Shown: positions 26,960 through 36,471 of the stretch, one piece after another
How positions within the stretch are numbered: position 1 is the stretch's first letter
Layout of the letters: every line of letters starts with the position of its first letter
Source of the DNA: Caballeronia sordidicola
Lineage (GTDB): Bacteria > Pseudomonadota > Gammaproteobacteria > Burkholderiales > Burkholderiaceae
Direction: 5' to 3'
Length of the DNA stretch: 64,000 nucleotides
NCBI RefSeq assembly: GCF_002220365.1
Contig: NZ_MTHB01000123.1
Span: forward strand, 62,001 to 126,000
Made by a program: the position numbers and the translations under genes
Notes under the pieces: model-generated
Databases searched by the model: none
What the model was told of the DNA's origin: nothing
Seen by the model: only the letters and a program-made list of their open reading frames with translations

Positions 26960-27877
26960 TTGGCTCCAGGAAATTTCCACGATATCGCGACGTTCGTCTC
27001 TGTAGTCAGAGCCGGCAGCTTCACGTTGGCGGCACAACAACTTGGCATCACGCGCTCCGCGGTCGGCAAGATCATTGCGCGCCTGGAGAGTCGCCTGCAA
27101 GTTCGCCTGCTTCACCGGACACCGCAAAGCCTGGGGCTCACGGATGACGGAGCAGTGTACTTCGCACGTTGCGCGCAAATTCTGGAAGACATCGAAGAGA
27201 CCGAAACGGCAATGGCGGTACGGAGCGCAACGCCGACTGGGACGCTGCGCATCAGCCTGCCGATTGCGCTTGGCCACCGGCAAGTGCTGCCCGTCATAGA
27301 GTCGTTTCTCGAGAGTTGGCCTGCAGTAACAGCCGAGGTCAGCTTCACGGACCGCTTTATCGACTTGGTCGACGAGGGATTCGATATTGCAGTCCGGGTC
27401 GGTGAGCCCAAGCCGGACTCCCGCCTGATCGCGCGTACAGTAGCGACCCAGAAACTGCTGACGTGCGCCTCGCCGGATTACCTGGCAAAGCGAGGGGTGC
27501 CGGCCGCGCCGTCCGACCTTGCACATCATGAATGTCTTCAATTCGTGAGCGCCGGACGCCCTCAACCCTGGATCTTTTCCAATACCGGACAAGAGACCGT
27601 GAACAAGAACGGCCGGTTGAGAATGGACAGTGCCGAAGCGCTCGTCAACGCGGCGGTCAATGGCGCCGGCATTATCAATCTGCCTTCCTACCTGCTCGCA
27701 GCGGACATCGGGCAAGGGCGATTGCAGCCCATCCTGCAGGCGTTTGCGATCGAAGCGCTGCCCATTCGCGCGATTTATCCTTCCCGGCGACATCTTGCGC
27801 CCAAGGTTCGCCGCTTTATCGATTGCTTGTTTGACGCATGGCAACCATCGCCGCCTTGGGAGCGTGAAATCGCCTAG
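26960..27877 (+). CDS. LysR-family transcriptional regulator
   Basis: A LysR protein of about 305 residues. Helix-turn-helix: SFTLAAQQLGITRSAVGKII and LLHRTPQSLGLTDDG; effector domain from TLRISLPIA onwards. There is no ATG at the expected place; a TTG at 26960 with GAGAGG eight bases upstream gives the expected short N-terminus (LAPGNFHDIATF). A second TTG at 26855 would add 35 unlike residues. Divergent from the MFS efflux gene. Confidence 0.88.
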   Translation: MAPGNFHDIATFVSVVRAGSFTLAAQQLGITRSAVGKIIARLESRLQVRLLHRTPQSLGLTDDGAVYFARCAQILEDIEETETAMAVRSATPTGTLRISLPIALGHRQVLPVIESFLESWPAVTAEVSFTDRFIDLVDEGFDIAVRVGEPKPDSRLIARTVATQKLLTCASPDYLAKRGVPAAPSDLAHHECLQFVSAGRPQPWIFSNTGQETVNKNGRLRMDSAEALVNAAVNGAGIINLPSYLLAADIGQGRLQPILQAFAIEALPIRAIYPSRRHLAPKVRRFIDCLFDAWQPSPPWEREIA

Positions 27878-28136
27878 GATCGGCCGGCAATGCGGCGGTT
27901 TGTCGAATAGGTGAATGTCATGGAAACGAGGAAACACCCGCGGCATTCGCAAGAGGTAATCTAATGCGAAGCCGCAATTTATCTCGCTTGTTAGGCAGTC
28001 ACAAGGTAGATATCTTTATTCGTTACTCTTGTGTAATCACTGGACCGGGCGCGTCCGCTGAATGCTGTCAGTCTCCTTAAGCCGCGACAGCAATTCGCCG
28101 CGACTCGCCTAACGACCTCACGCGAAGGATGACTTC

Positions 28137-29030
28137 ATGCTTAAGAACATTGCAACCAACCTGCTTGACATCGCTTATGACGAACAGGGGGACGCCGGCG
28201 GATGGCCAGTAGTCCTGCTACACGGCTTCCCCTACGACATACACGCGTACGAGGAAGTGACGCCACGCCTGATCTCCCAAGGTGCCCGCGTTATCAGACC
28301 CTATCTTCGGGGATACGGTCCTACGCGTTTCACTGCATCGGAGACACTTCGTTCGGGCCAACAGGCGGCACTCGGGGCAGACCTGCTATCCCTGCTCGAT
28401 GCGCTCCAGGTCGAACAGGCCGTGCTCGGCGGATACGACTGGGGCGGTCGGGCAGCGTGCGTCGTGGCGGCGCTGTACCCGTCGAGAGCGCGGGGGCTGG
28501 TTTCGGTCAACGGCTACAACATCCAGAATATAGCCACCGCCATGCGGCCCGCCAGCCCTGAAAAAGAACATCGGCTCTGGTACCAATACTATCTTCATGG
28601 CGAGCGCGGCCGGACTGGGCTGACGGAAAACCGGCGCGCGTTCTGTCGCCTCTTGTGGTCATTGTGGTCGCCGACTTGGCGCTTCGACGACGACACCTAT
28701 GCGCGCTCCGCAATCGCGTTCGACAATCCAGATTTCGTCGACGTGGTGGTCCATTCGTACCGACACCGTTTCGGGCTGGTCGATGGCGATCCTCAGTTTG
28801 ACGATATGGAGCGCCGCCTGTCCGCCCTGCCGTCAATCACCGTGCCTGCCATCACGCTCGCGGGGGATGCTGATGGCGTCTCGCCACTGGATGGGAGACA
28901 GTCAGATTTAAAGCGCTTTACTGGCCGTCATGAGAACCGCGTCGTGCCGAATGCGGGTCATAACTTGCCGCAGGAGGCGCCAGAAGCGTTCGTCAGGGCG
29001 ATTCTCGATATCAACGCGTGGTGCGATTAA
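28137..29030 (+). CDS. Alpha/beta hydrolase (epoxide hydrolase/haloalkane dehalogenase-like)
   Basis: A 297-residue alpha/beta hydrolase with oxyanion motif HGFP (residues 29-32) and an aspartate nucleophile, D101, in LGGYDWGGRAA. Asp at this place, not Ser, is the mark of epoxide hydrolases and haloalkane dehalogenases. The C-terminal NAGHNLPQEAPEAFVRAI carries the catalytic His, and a helical cap lies between. The HGFP oxyanion motif and the RGYGPT segment match the epoxide-hydrolase-like group. It is followed by a broken SnoaL gene, reminiscent of hydrolase/SnoaL pairs elsewhere. Confidence 0.88.
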   Translation: MLKNIATNLLDIAYDEQGDAGGWPVVLLHGFPYDIHAYEEVTPRLISQGARVIRPYLRGYGPTRFTASETLRSGQQAALGADLLSLLDALQVEQAVLGGYDWGGRAACVVAALYPSRARGLVSVNGYNIQNIATAMRPASPEKEHRLWYQYYLHGERGRTGLTENRRAFCRLLWSLWSPTWRFDDDTYARSAIAFDNPDFVDVVVHSYRHRFGLVDGDPQFDDMERRLSALPSITVPAITLAGDADGVSPLDGRQSDLKRFTGRHENRVVPNAGHNLPQEAPEAFVRAILDINAWCD

Positions 29031-29374
29031 CGCTCCGCGCATGAGACGCCGGCACGGACAGTGCCACGACGGTCGGGTATGACGGTCGGGTATTCCGGAG
29101 AGGAAGGCAGAGTTGATCTCGTTCAAGTAAGACGCACAGGGCAGTCTCGACCATGGTCGGCGCCCATGATTCGCGCGCCGAAGTCGAGATGAAAATCCTC
29201 TGGCGCGGCACCGACCGCATCGAGGAAGGATCGCCAGATTGCTTGTGCCTGATTCGACTGAGCGATTTAACGACTCCTCTGCGCGACACTTCGCGGCGCT
29301 CGTCCCGATGCAACGTTAGTGATGCTTGAGGGCGCTGCCGTCCCGGCAGAAAGCCAGATCAAGGAGAGCACCTC
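29031..29374. other. Gap between hydrolase and SnoaL pseudogene
   Basis: About 340 bases. A minus-strand frame at about 29120-29240 reads AIWRSFLDAVGAAPEDFHLD, which looks protein-like, but it is short, has no start and matches no family I recognise. It could be another decayed gene end. Confidence 0.3.
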
Positions 29375-29632
29375 ATGAACGAAGCTGAAAAGTTGGCGCA
29401 ACGCTACGTGGCCGTCTGAAACGAGACCGATCCGCAGAGGCGCCGGGAAACGATTGCTGCGCTGTGGGCACCCCAGGGCGTCCACTAAGTGGGAACACGA
29501 GAGGTCTGGGGCTACGATGCGCTGGAGAAAGCTGCTGCATCGCATTCACAAAAGTCCGTTCAACTTCTTCGTTCTCGGGCTCGAACATACCGTTGCGTCC
29601 GATGCGCGGAGTACCCCCTCTTAATCAATAAG
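29375..29632 (+). pseudogene. Broken SnoaL-like gene
   Basis: An ATG at 29375 behind AAGGAG opens MNEAEKLAQRYVAV, then TGA, then NETDPQRRRETIAALWAPQGVH, then TAA, then VGTREVWGYDALEKAAA. This is the start of an NTF2/SnoaL protein with two in-frame stops at places where Trp and Tyr are expected. A later frameshift seems to continue it as FNFFVLGLEHTV. The gene is inactive unless the stops are read through. It follows the epoxide-hydrolase-like gene. Confidence 0.7.
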
Positions 29633-30022
29633 GCATGCTTATCTAGTAGTAGACCTTCGCGACCAATACGGTCATCGCGAACCAACTCGATTCGTCTTGA
29701 AGTATCACGGTTGCCTTGGCAACGAGCCGCAGATTTCATGCATTTGTATGGATGTACACCCTCATTGAAGCAACATGCAAAACCTTCTATAACAGGCTGA
29801 GATGGAGCAGGTTGAAGGCAGCGCGAAACCGCAAAACATCGCGCACTTGGTGTAGCGTGAGAAAGCGATTTACAGGTTTCGGGTCGAACCTCCCGCGCGG
29901 CTTCTTGAACAGGGCGGTTCTTGCTTTCAGAAGACCGCTATCGGCGGCGGCTGCATAAAGCATAAAGCACCAAGCAGTGGCCTGTCATTCAAACCACACG
30001 CGGTACGCGGAGACCAGGCGAA
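29633..30022. other. Non-coding gap upstream of the sugar-porter gene
   Basis: About 390 bases with relatively high AT content near 29600-29780. Several short plus frames exist but none has a credible start or recognisable protein. It may be decayed DNA continuous with the SnoaL pseudogene and carries the promoter of the MFS gene at 30023. Confidence 0.35.
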
Positions 30023-31390
30023 ATGAGCTTCGAAGATTTTGATACGTTGCAGGTGAGACGATTCCAACGAAAGGTCACTCTGCTGTCGGCGGGGGGTACT
30101 TTTCTCGATGGGTACGATCTGACGATCATCGCGGTCGCTTTGCCGTTGCTCATCAAACACTGGCAGCTGACGTCAGGGATGCAAAGCCTGTTGGTCTCGT
30201 CCGCGATAATCGGCTCGTTTATCGGCGCTGCGTGGCTGGGTAGATTAACCGATCACTTCGGCCGCAAGGCCATGTATGTGGTCGACCTGCTGGCCTTCGT
30301 CGTCTTCGCTGCGTTGACCGCGTTCTCGCAGAGCGCGTGGCAGCTCATCCTGTTCCGTTTCCTGCTTGGCATCGGTATAGGCGCCGATTATCCGATCTCC
30401 GCAACCCTTGTGGCGGAATTCAGTTCGAGACAGCGTAGAGGCCAGCACAGCACGTTCCTGGGCGCCATGTGGTTTGTCGGGGCGGTAGCAGCTTATATTA
30501 TCGGCCTCGCCTGCCTGCCCTTGGGCACAGACGCCTGGCGTTACATGTTCGGCATCGGGGCAGTATTTGCCTTGGTCATTTTCTTCTTCCGAATGACGCT
30601 GCCCGAATCTCCCCGCTGGTTGCAATCCAAGGGGAGGCATGAAGAGGCCGAAGCCGTGATGCTGAAGGTCACCGGCAAAACAGTGACGCTCGCCTCGGAG
30701 AGGGATACTCGGGTCAGCCTTGGCTACCTGTTTTCCAGGCGTCTCGTACGCCGTACTGTCTTCGTCCTTGGTTTCTGGTTTTGCTACGCGACGGCCTACT
30801 ATGGGATTTCCATGTATGCGCCCACCATTATTTCCCCTGTCTCGCACGGCTCTCGCGCCCTGACTCTCGCCGGCTCAGGTTCGATTGCGTTGCTTGGGTT
30901 GATCGGTGCATTGATCGGGATGAATCTGGTTGACCGGTGGGGTCGTCGGCCACTTCTTATCACTTCGTTCGCGGGCCTCGCGGCAGCCCTTTTCATCCTG
31001 GCGCTCAACTCGACGCCAACCTTTACCTTTCTCGTCGTTCTATTTAGCTGCGCCGTTTTATTCGCCAACTCTGGCGGTGGGATTCTCAACTTCGTCTACC
31101 CCACTGAGCTGTTCCCAACCCATGTCAGGGCGGGTGCGTCCGGGCTGGCCACGTCAGTCAGCCGGATAGGTTCTATCCTCGGCGTCCTGGTCTTTCCTAA
31201 CTTCGTGGCGTGGTGGGGCATTAGCGCGGCGCTTTGGTTCTTTTTCGTGATCGCCTCGCTGGGACTGATCATCTCCGTGTGGCTGGCACCGGAAACCAAA
31301 CACTTGAGCCTCGAGGAGCTGAATACTGCCGAGAATTCCAGCACCCGGCTGACGAGCTCTCGCCATAACGAACCCGCTGTCGAGGGCTAG
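30023..31390 (+). CDS. MFS transporter, sugar porter/aromatic acid-like family
   Basis: A 455-residue carrier with 12 predicted helices. It has the family landmarks: GTFLDGYDLTI in helix 1, GRLTDHFGRK (loop 2-3), RFLLGIGIGADYP in helix 4, PESPRWL after helix 6, DRWGRRPLL (loop 8-9), PTELFPTHVRA and the final PETKHLSLEEL. GYDLTI with ADYP is found in niacin, inositol and phosphate-type porters. Substrate unknown. It stands alone between a broken gene and a convergent Crp/Fnr regulator. Confidence 0.92.
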   Translation: MSFEDFDTLQVRRFQRKVTLLSAGGTFLDGYDLTIIAVALPLLIKHWQLTSGMQSLLVSSAIIGSFIGAAWLGRLTDHFGRKAMYVVDLLAFVVFAALTAFSQSAWQLILFRFLLGIGIGADYPISATLVAEFSSRQRRGQHSTFLGAMWFVGAVAAYIIGLACLPLGTDAWRYMFGIGAVFALVIFFFRMTLPESPRWLQSKGRHEEAEAVMLKVTGKTVTLASERDTRVSLGYLFSRRLVRRTVFVLGFWFCYATAYYGISMYAPTIISPVSHGSRALTLAGSGSIALLGLIGALIGMNLVDRWGRRPLLITSFAGLAAALFILALNSTPTFTFLVVLFSCAVLFANSGGGILNFVYPTELFPTHVRAGASGLATSVSRIGSILGVLVFPNFVAWWGISAALWFFFVIASLGLIISVWLAPETKHLSLEELNTAENSSTRLTSSRHNEPAVEG

Positions 31391-31557
31391 TCTACTAAAC
31401 GATAGTTTGGTCGAAGAAGGGATGGGCGCATCGCTGTCAATTCCGGCTCGTGTGCTTGCGCACCAACGCACGTGAGTGACCAGCGTGCGCAGAGGATCCT
31501 CGATCCACCGGGCGGCTTGCTTGATCAGACTCGACTTCCAAGTCAGCGCAACAGGCC

Positions 31558-32292
31558 TTAGCAGACTTCCTCGGTCTGACGCACGCGCGGCAGCATCCGG
31601 TCGAACTCGCGCTTGACGATGCCATAGCATTCACATGCACGGGCTTCCAGACCAGCGCGATCGAGCACCTTGATACAACCGCGGCTGTGATGGATCAGGC
31701 CGGCGTCATGGAGCTTTCCTGCCGCTTCCGTGACCCCTTCGCGACGCACACCCAACATGTCGGCAATCATCTGCTGCGTCACCTGAAATTCGTTCGACGG
31801 CGTACGGTCAATCTCGATCAGCAACCAGCGGCACAGTTGCTTGCTCAGCGAGTGGTGACGGTTACATGCTGCGGTCTGCGCGACTTGCGTCAAGAGGGCT
31901 TGCATATACAGGAGCATCAGGCGGCGCAGGAAATCCGAGCGATTGAACTGCTCGCGCAAAGCGCTCGCGCTCATGCGATAAGCGAAGCCCGGGCATTGAA
32001 CCTGGACGCGGGTCGGCATGGTATCGCCGCCGGTCAGGATAGGAACGCCGGTCATGCCTTCACGACCGATGGCGGCTATTTCCGCCGAGCTGCCGTCTTC
32101 CATCGAATGAAGCAAAGAGATGATGGCAGTCGTCGGGAAATACACGTGATGAATGCGTTGTCCTGAATCGCAAAGCAATTGCCCTGTCCGAAGCTGAACG
32201 AGTTCCAGGTGGGGCGTAAGCGCTTGCCATTCGTGCGCCGGAAGCGCGCCTAACAGATGATTGCCGTGCAGGTCTGATTGAAGGGTCAACAT
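31558..32292 (-). CDS. Crp/Fnr-family transcriptional regulator
   Basis: From the ATG at 32292 the protein has 244 residues. An N-terminal cyclic-nucleotide-binding beta-barrel (LELVQLRTGQLLCDSGQRIHHVYFP) is joined by a dimer helix to a C-terminal winged helix (VTQQMIADMLGVRREGVTEAAGKL). Fnr-type N-terminal cysteines are absent, and the nucleotide-binding Arg/Glu pattern of Crp is not evident, so the signal is unknown. It resembles small Crp proteins that many Burkholderia genomes carry in several copies. Confidence 0.9.
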   Translation of the reverse strand: MLTLQSDLHGNHLLGALPAHEWQALTPHLELVQLRTGQLLCDSGQRIHHVYFPTTAIISLLHSMEDGSSAEIAAIGREGMTGVPILTGGDTMPTRVQVQCPGFAYRMSASALREQFNRSDFLRRLMLLYMQALLTQVAQTAACNRHHSLSKQLCRWLLIEIDRTPSNEFQVTQQMIADMLGVRREGVTEAAGKLHDAGLIHHSRGCIKVLDRAGLEARACECYGIVKREFDRMLPRVRQTEEVC

Positions 32293-33147
32293 GATTTTTG
32301 TTCTCTCGTTTGCGCTGTGCGCCTTACTTTTTTTATTCCGGTCCACTCCGCGTTTCGTGATGCATCTGACGGCATCCATCGAAGACATGTAGTGACCGGC
32401 CCCGTAAGCAGATCTGTCCAAAGTCGTTTGCCTGATTTTGAATTTCGACCTTGGCTAGTGCTGCACCACACATAAAGCGAGGATCGTGCCAACAGGTGCA
32501 AAACCCAATGCCATCATGGAGCGTCCTCGAATATGCAGCAGCGCACAGTGGGGCGAGGAACGTTTTTGATTCAGTCTTGAACGGCGCATGATCGAACCGG
32601 CGCTATCCGTCCGATTATTCGCGCAAACGATTTCGTCTTCCGAAGGCCTTGCTGGAGGCCCATTCGACACCACGAGACGCCCTTCGGATCGGAGTTTTCC
32701 TGCCGTCAAATCGTGACGGCAAGGGCGATTCGTAGGTTGTTTTAAAAGTGATACAGAAATGTTCCTTGGATTTGGTGTGATCCGGGTGGAGATCGTGACT
32801 TGCGCAGCCTCACGCAGTCACATTGCACGGATGAGGATGATGGTGATGCAGGCCACGGCGGCAAAGCAGACTGTTCATCAACGAGGGGTGGCGATCGAAA
32901 GCGTCTCGTTGGTGGCGCGGAGTTCGCCGCGCAATTCTGTACGTCACCGTGGCAGGCGTTGAATTGAAATCGACACTGGACCTCCCAGATGCCTCGGTGC
33001 GTTTCAAGGCCCTAACGCCGATGCTCAGAAACGATTCACGTTGCATGAGGACATCGACTACCGCTCGTGTGCGCTGAGATTGGTGCGTCTCTTCTATGCC
33101 TGTGCAAAGGAAAACACGCAATCAGCGCAGCATAGGGGTCTAGCGCG
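32293..33147. other. Long intergenic region upstream of Crp/Fnr gene
   Basis: About 855 bases without a credible gene; short frames here lack start signals and family matches. It contains a perfect 8-bp hairpin at 32701-32721. It may house a small RNA or decayed genes; neither can be shown from sequence reading. Confidence 0.4.
32701..32721. promoter_or_regulatory. Inverted repeat in the long intergenic region
   Basis: TGCCGTCA-AATCG-TGACGGCA, a perfect 8-bp stem with five-base loop, with no U-run after it. Could be an operator or part of a non-coding RNA. Confidence 0.3.
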
Positions 33148-33753
33148 CTATGGTTGTGCAGCCACTTGTGCGGCCTGCGTGAGCGTCTTTACGATTTTTG
33201 CTTCGACATCCGGCGACACGCACACGGCAAGCGGACTCGGATGAGGCATGGTGAGGATCAGGCAAGGCGACGCCAAACGTTCGAGCTTGGGCAATACGCG
33301 CTGAGAGGTTCGCCCGGCCAGCACGATGACGCGCAACTCGGGCAATAGTCCGAGCAACGCGGGCAATTCGCCGATCCCACGATCAATGTCGTGACGCGTC
33401 AAAGGACGACGCTCGCCATGCGTCGGCTCCGGTAGCCACGGGTAGACGTTCCACAACACGCTATGGCGACGCGGTAGCCCTGCGTCGTGAAGGAACCGCT
33501 TAAGGTTGCGTTGCGCAGGCACGGGATTGTCCCGCGAGACGAATCGTGGTCGAGATGCAAGTTTCGCCGGCGACTCCAGAAGCACTAGAACCTTGGCTTG
33601 GCATCCCCCGTCGAGCGGGTCGAAATACGGTACTTCACTGGTTCGTTGAGAGAGCGTTTCCGTATAACGGGTCAAAGGAGAGATGTGCGGCTGGCTAAGC
33701 AGCTTGATTCTTTGCGCAATTACCTCTGGCTCTCTTAGCGACTCGTGCGCCAT
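33148..33753 (-). CDS. Uracil-DNA glycosylase-family protein
   Basis: A roughly 201-residue protein from the ATG at 33753; an upstream ATG at 33876 would give 242 residues but with a poorly structured extension and no ribosome site. The UDG fold is marked by VLVLLESPA (motif A region), RDNPVPAQRNLKRFL, the LWNVYPWLP strand and a C-terminal MPHPSPLAV (the catalytic-loop HPS). The family removes uracil from DNA; this subgroup is uncharacterised to my knowledge. The A-motif differs from the GQDPYH of family 1 enzymes. Divergent from the O-antigen-ligase-like gene. Confidence 0.8.
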   Translation of the reverse strand: MAHESLREPEVIAQRIKLLSQPHISPLTRYTETLSQRTSEVPYFDPLDGGCQAKVLVLLESPAKLASRPRFVSRDNPVPAQRNLKRFLHDAGLPRRHSVLWNVYPWLPEPTHGERRPLTRHDIDRGIGELPALLGLLPELRVIVLAGRTSQRVLPKLERLASPCLILTMPHPSPLAVCVSPDVEAKIVKTLTQAAQVAAQP

Positions 33754-33963
33754 TGAACTTGCCACGCTTGCTCCTTGCGCTTTCCCTAAACGATCGTTCA
33801 AATTTCCCTTGGCTCGACCTGAAAAAAGAGAACCCATTGCGCAATCAGGGTCAGTCTTTACGGCAACATCATTCAATTACGCCGTATCGCAATCAGCCCA
33901 GAAAATTGGCGCTTATCGTACAATTCGCCGCCACCTGATCGTTTATCAAACTCCGGAATCGCA

Positions 33964-35433
33964 ATGATTAACCTGAGATTGCAGTCTCGGGCCGGGGAAG
34001 CCCTGTCCGCTGTATGCGCAGTGCTGTTGTTCGTGGGGATGTTCGACCATATGACAGCCATCAAATACATTGGCATTGGCGTTCTTATAGCAATTGTCGC
34101 TTCGTTTGCTATTAAGTCTCTGCTAACAAATTCCACCGATCGCGCATTCCCTGCATCTTCCTTGCTAATCGCGCTTGGCATTTGGTCGCTTTGGACCTTG
34201 ACCTCTGCAACCTGGTCAGTCAATCCAGACGCGACCTTGCATGCTTGGCTTGACGAAGTGGCTTATCCGCTAGCGGCGTTCTACGCCTTCTGGATCGTTG
34301 GGCAGTCACCGCTCAAGCAGCAGCGCCTGTTGCAGAACGTCGCGTGGGCCACATCCCTCATCCTGGCCGTGATGAGTGTCGTCTACTTCCACTATCTTGA
34401 CCCAGGCGCCGCCAAGCCGGGGTTGATGCATTTCTACGCCCGCGTCGGTCATTCGAGCACGATTGCGCTAATGGCCATTCCCCTCTTTGCGACCATGGCC
34501 GCCAAGACCGAAACGAAAATACGTGGGCTGACGGGCGTCCTGTTTTGCGTAGTGATCGGTGGCGCCACGTTGAACCGCTTCTTCTGGATTGCGCTAGCAC
34601 TGGTTGCGGTGGTGCTGCTATGGCCTCGTTCGTCACGCGAGCGTGTACGGGCATGGACCGCGCTGGGCGCGTTGCTTGTGGTGACGCTGGTCGCTGTGGG
34701 ATTCAGCAACAAACTCCGGGTAATGGGCCCGGCCTTCAGCAGCGTGGCCGCTCCCGTCGTGCAAGGGTCCAGTACGCCCCCGGGCATACTACGTGTTGTT
34801 GCACGCGCCCCGGATACCCTTGAGATCACTGACCCACAACTTGCAGCTATGGAAAGCGCGCCGGCGCCCTGGCCCGCAACGTTGATCGAGCGGCTGCGTG
34901 TATTCAGCGGCATGAACCGGGCAATGAGCTCGGATGCGCGGCCAAGAATCTGGGCATTCTATGGAAGCCAGGTCACCAAGCACCCTTGGATAGGCATTGG
35001 CTTTGGCAAACCTTTGCCCTCATTGGCTTACGCAAGCCTTATTCCAGACGATCTGGTCAAGCTGGACGGTAATGTGCGCACGCATGCGCACAATCTCTTT
35101 CTCAATACCCTGCTTCAGGTTGGGGTTGTCGGGCTGATCCTCCAGCTTGCAGCTTTGGGTTGCCTCGCCTATCAGTTTTTCGCGGTGCGCCTGATTTATC
35201 CGCAGGTGTATCGCGCAGGCATTGCGCTGATCCTGGGCATGCTCGCCAAGAATCTGACCGATGACTTCATGTGGCAATCGACCATGCTGATGTTCTGGTC
35301 CTATTGCGGCTTGTTACTAGGTCAATCCGCCCTTCGCTTGAATACGCTTGGCGCGACGGCGGGCGGATATCGTGCGGCGCCGCATTCTGCCGACGCTAAG
35401 CGAGCCGAGCGTGAGTTGGAAACTGTCGGCTGA
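33964..35433 (+). CDS. O-antigen ligase/Wzy_C-family membrane protein
   Basis: A 489-residue polytopic protein with about 10-12 membrane helices and a large periplasmic loop at about residues 250-340. The loop is followed by THAHNLFLNTLLQVGVVGLI, which holds the family's conserved His (R-x-HxHN type). Members are WaaL O-antigen ligases, Wzy polymerases or PglL protein O-glycosyltransferases; all use lipid-linked glycans in the periplasm. No other polysaccharide genes are near, so it is either a lone ligase or a protein glycosyltransferase. It begins ATG at 33964. Confidence 0.85.
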   Translation: MINLRLQSRAGEALSAVCAVLLFVGMFDHMTAIKYIGIGVLIAIVASFAIKSLLTNSTDRAFPASSLLIALGIWSLWTLTSATWSVNPDATLHAWLDEVAYPLAAFYAFWIVGQSPLKQQRLLQNVAWATSLILAVMSVVYFHYLDPGAAKPGLMHFYARVGHSSTIALMAIPLFATMAAKTETKIRGLTGVLFCVVIGGATLNRFFWIALALVAVVLLWPRSSRERVRAWTALGALLVVTLVAVGFSNKLRVMGPAFSSVAAPVVQGSSTPPGILRVVARAPDTLEITDPQLAAMESAPAPWPATLIERLRVFSGMNRAMSSDARPRIWAFYGSQVTKHPWIGIGFGKPLPSLAYASLIPDDLVKLDGNVRTHAHNLFLNTLLQVGVVGLILQLAALGCLAYQFFAVRLIYPQVYRAGIALILGMLAKNLTDDFMWQSTMLMFWSYCGLLLGQSALRLNTLGATAGGYRAAPHSADAKRAERELETVG

Positions 35434-35484
35434 CTCGGCTGGCGATTAAGGAAAAGTTCGCAGCCCAGGAAATGTGATGTTCCT

Positions 35485-36381
35485 CTAGGCCCCCTGAACA
35501 TATCGATCCAGTCCTTCAGCCAAGGCTGCGAACGCGACCTTACAACTGGGGTTGTCGCGCAGGTCTTCATGCATGGCAAGCCAGGTGTCCAGTCGAAGCG
35601 ATATCTTTCCGGAGAAAAGACGGATCAGATCAGGGTCGCGGCGAGCAAGCCCCACCTGACACATCCCAATACCAAAACCTGCTCGTAGCATCGCAAGCGA
35701 AGCGAGGTCGCTGTCAGTGCGTAACGCCATCAGCTCCCGGCGCAGCTCCGGTAGCTGGGTCTTCATGCTGCGGATAAAAGCGGTTTCCTTGTCGAAGCCT
35801 ATGAGCGCATGGTCAGCCAGGTCGCCGATACTCGCCGGCTTACCGCGTCGTTCCAGATAACGCTGGTGCGCATAGAGCCCAAGCTCGACATCGCCAATCC
35901 GGCGCGCAATCAATACGCCCTGGCTTGGCCTCTGCATCCGCACTGCTATATCCGCTTCGCGCTGCAACAGATCTTCAAGCCGGTTGGACGGCATCAGTTC
36001 GATGACCAGTTCAGGGTAAGCGGCGTGCAGCGCGGTAATGACAGGCGGGAGCACTTCCACGCTAATCACATCGCTGGCAGTAATACGGATAGTGCCGCGA
36101 ACTCCCACGCCCTGACTCGACGCGGCCCGCAACAGTGCAGCACTATTCGATTCCAGCGCTTCGGCAAACGGCTTGAGCGCCAGCGCTTCCTGCGTAGGGC
36201 TAAGACCCTGTTGGGTACGGATAAACAGCGCATAGCCCATGACTTGTTCGAGCGCATCCACATGACGCCCTACCGTAGGCTGCGTCAGTCCTAGCGCACG
36301 TGCCGCTCCCGAGAGCGAACCCTCGCGCATGACACCAAGGAACGTTCGGTAAAGGTCCCAACTGGGTTCAGTCTCAGGCAT
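35485..36381 (-). CDS. LysR-family transcriptional regulator
   Basis: A 298-residue LysR protein from the ATG at 36381 (MPETEPSWDLYRTFLGV). Helix-turn-helix: SLSGAARALGLTQPTVGRHVDALE and ALFIRTQQGLSPT; effector domain from GTIRITASDVISVEVLPPV. An ATACA/TGTAT inverted repeat overlaps its start codon. Divergent from the epimerase-like gene at 36472, its presumed target. Confidence 0.93.
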   Translation of the reverse strand: MPETEPSWDLYRTFLGVMREGSLSGAARALGLTQPTVGRHVDALEQVMGYALFIRTQQGLSPTQEALALKPFAEALESNSAALLRAASSQGVGVRGTIRITASDVISVEVLPPVITALHAAYPELVIELMPSNRLEDLLQREADIAVRMQRPSQGVLIARRIGDVELGLYAHQRYLERRGKPASIGDLADHALIGFDKETAFIRSMKTQLPELRRELMALRTDSDLASLAMLRAGFGIGMCQVGLARRDPDLIRLFSGKISLRLDTWLAMHEDLRDNPSCKVAFAALAEGLDRYVQGA

Positions 36382-36393
36382 ACAAAAATGTAT
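36380..36393. promoter_or_regulatory. Inverted repeat overlapping the LysR start
   Basis: ATACA-AAAA-TGTAT, a 5-bp inverted repeat spanning the LysR start codon in the 90-base divergent promoter. A protein bound here would block the LysR gene, consistent with autorepression. Inferred from position. Confidence 0.4.
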
Positions 36394-36471
36394 ATCAGCT
36401 CTATTGGCATCGATAATTCCATTTAACTGGTGCGTGCGCAAGAATAATCATCATTACATCAGGAGGCAAAG

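Noticed and set aside
26822..27952. Minus-strand frame of 376 codons opposite a LysR gene
   Set aside because: The LysR gene on the plus strand has a clear helix-turn-helix and effector domain; this frame has neither.
29716..29958. Plus frame before the sugar-porter gene, considered as a transposase end
   Set aside because: MYTLIEATCK slightly recalls IS66-type tails, but nothing else agrees and no terminal repeats were found.
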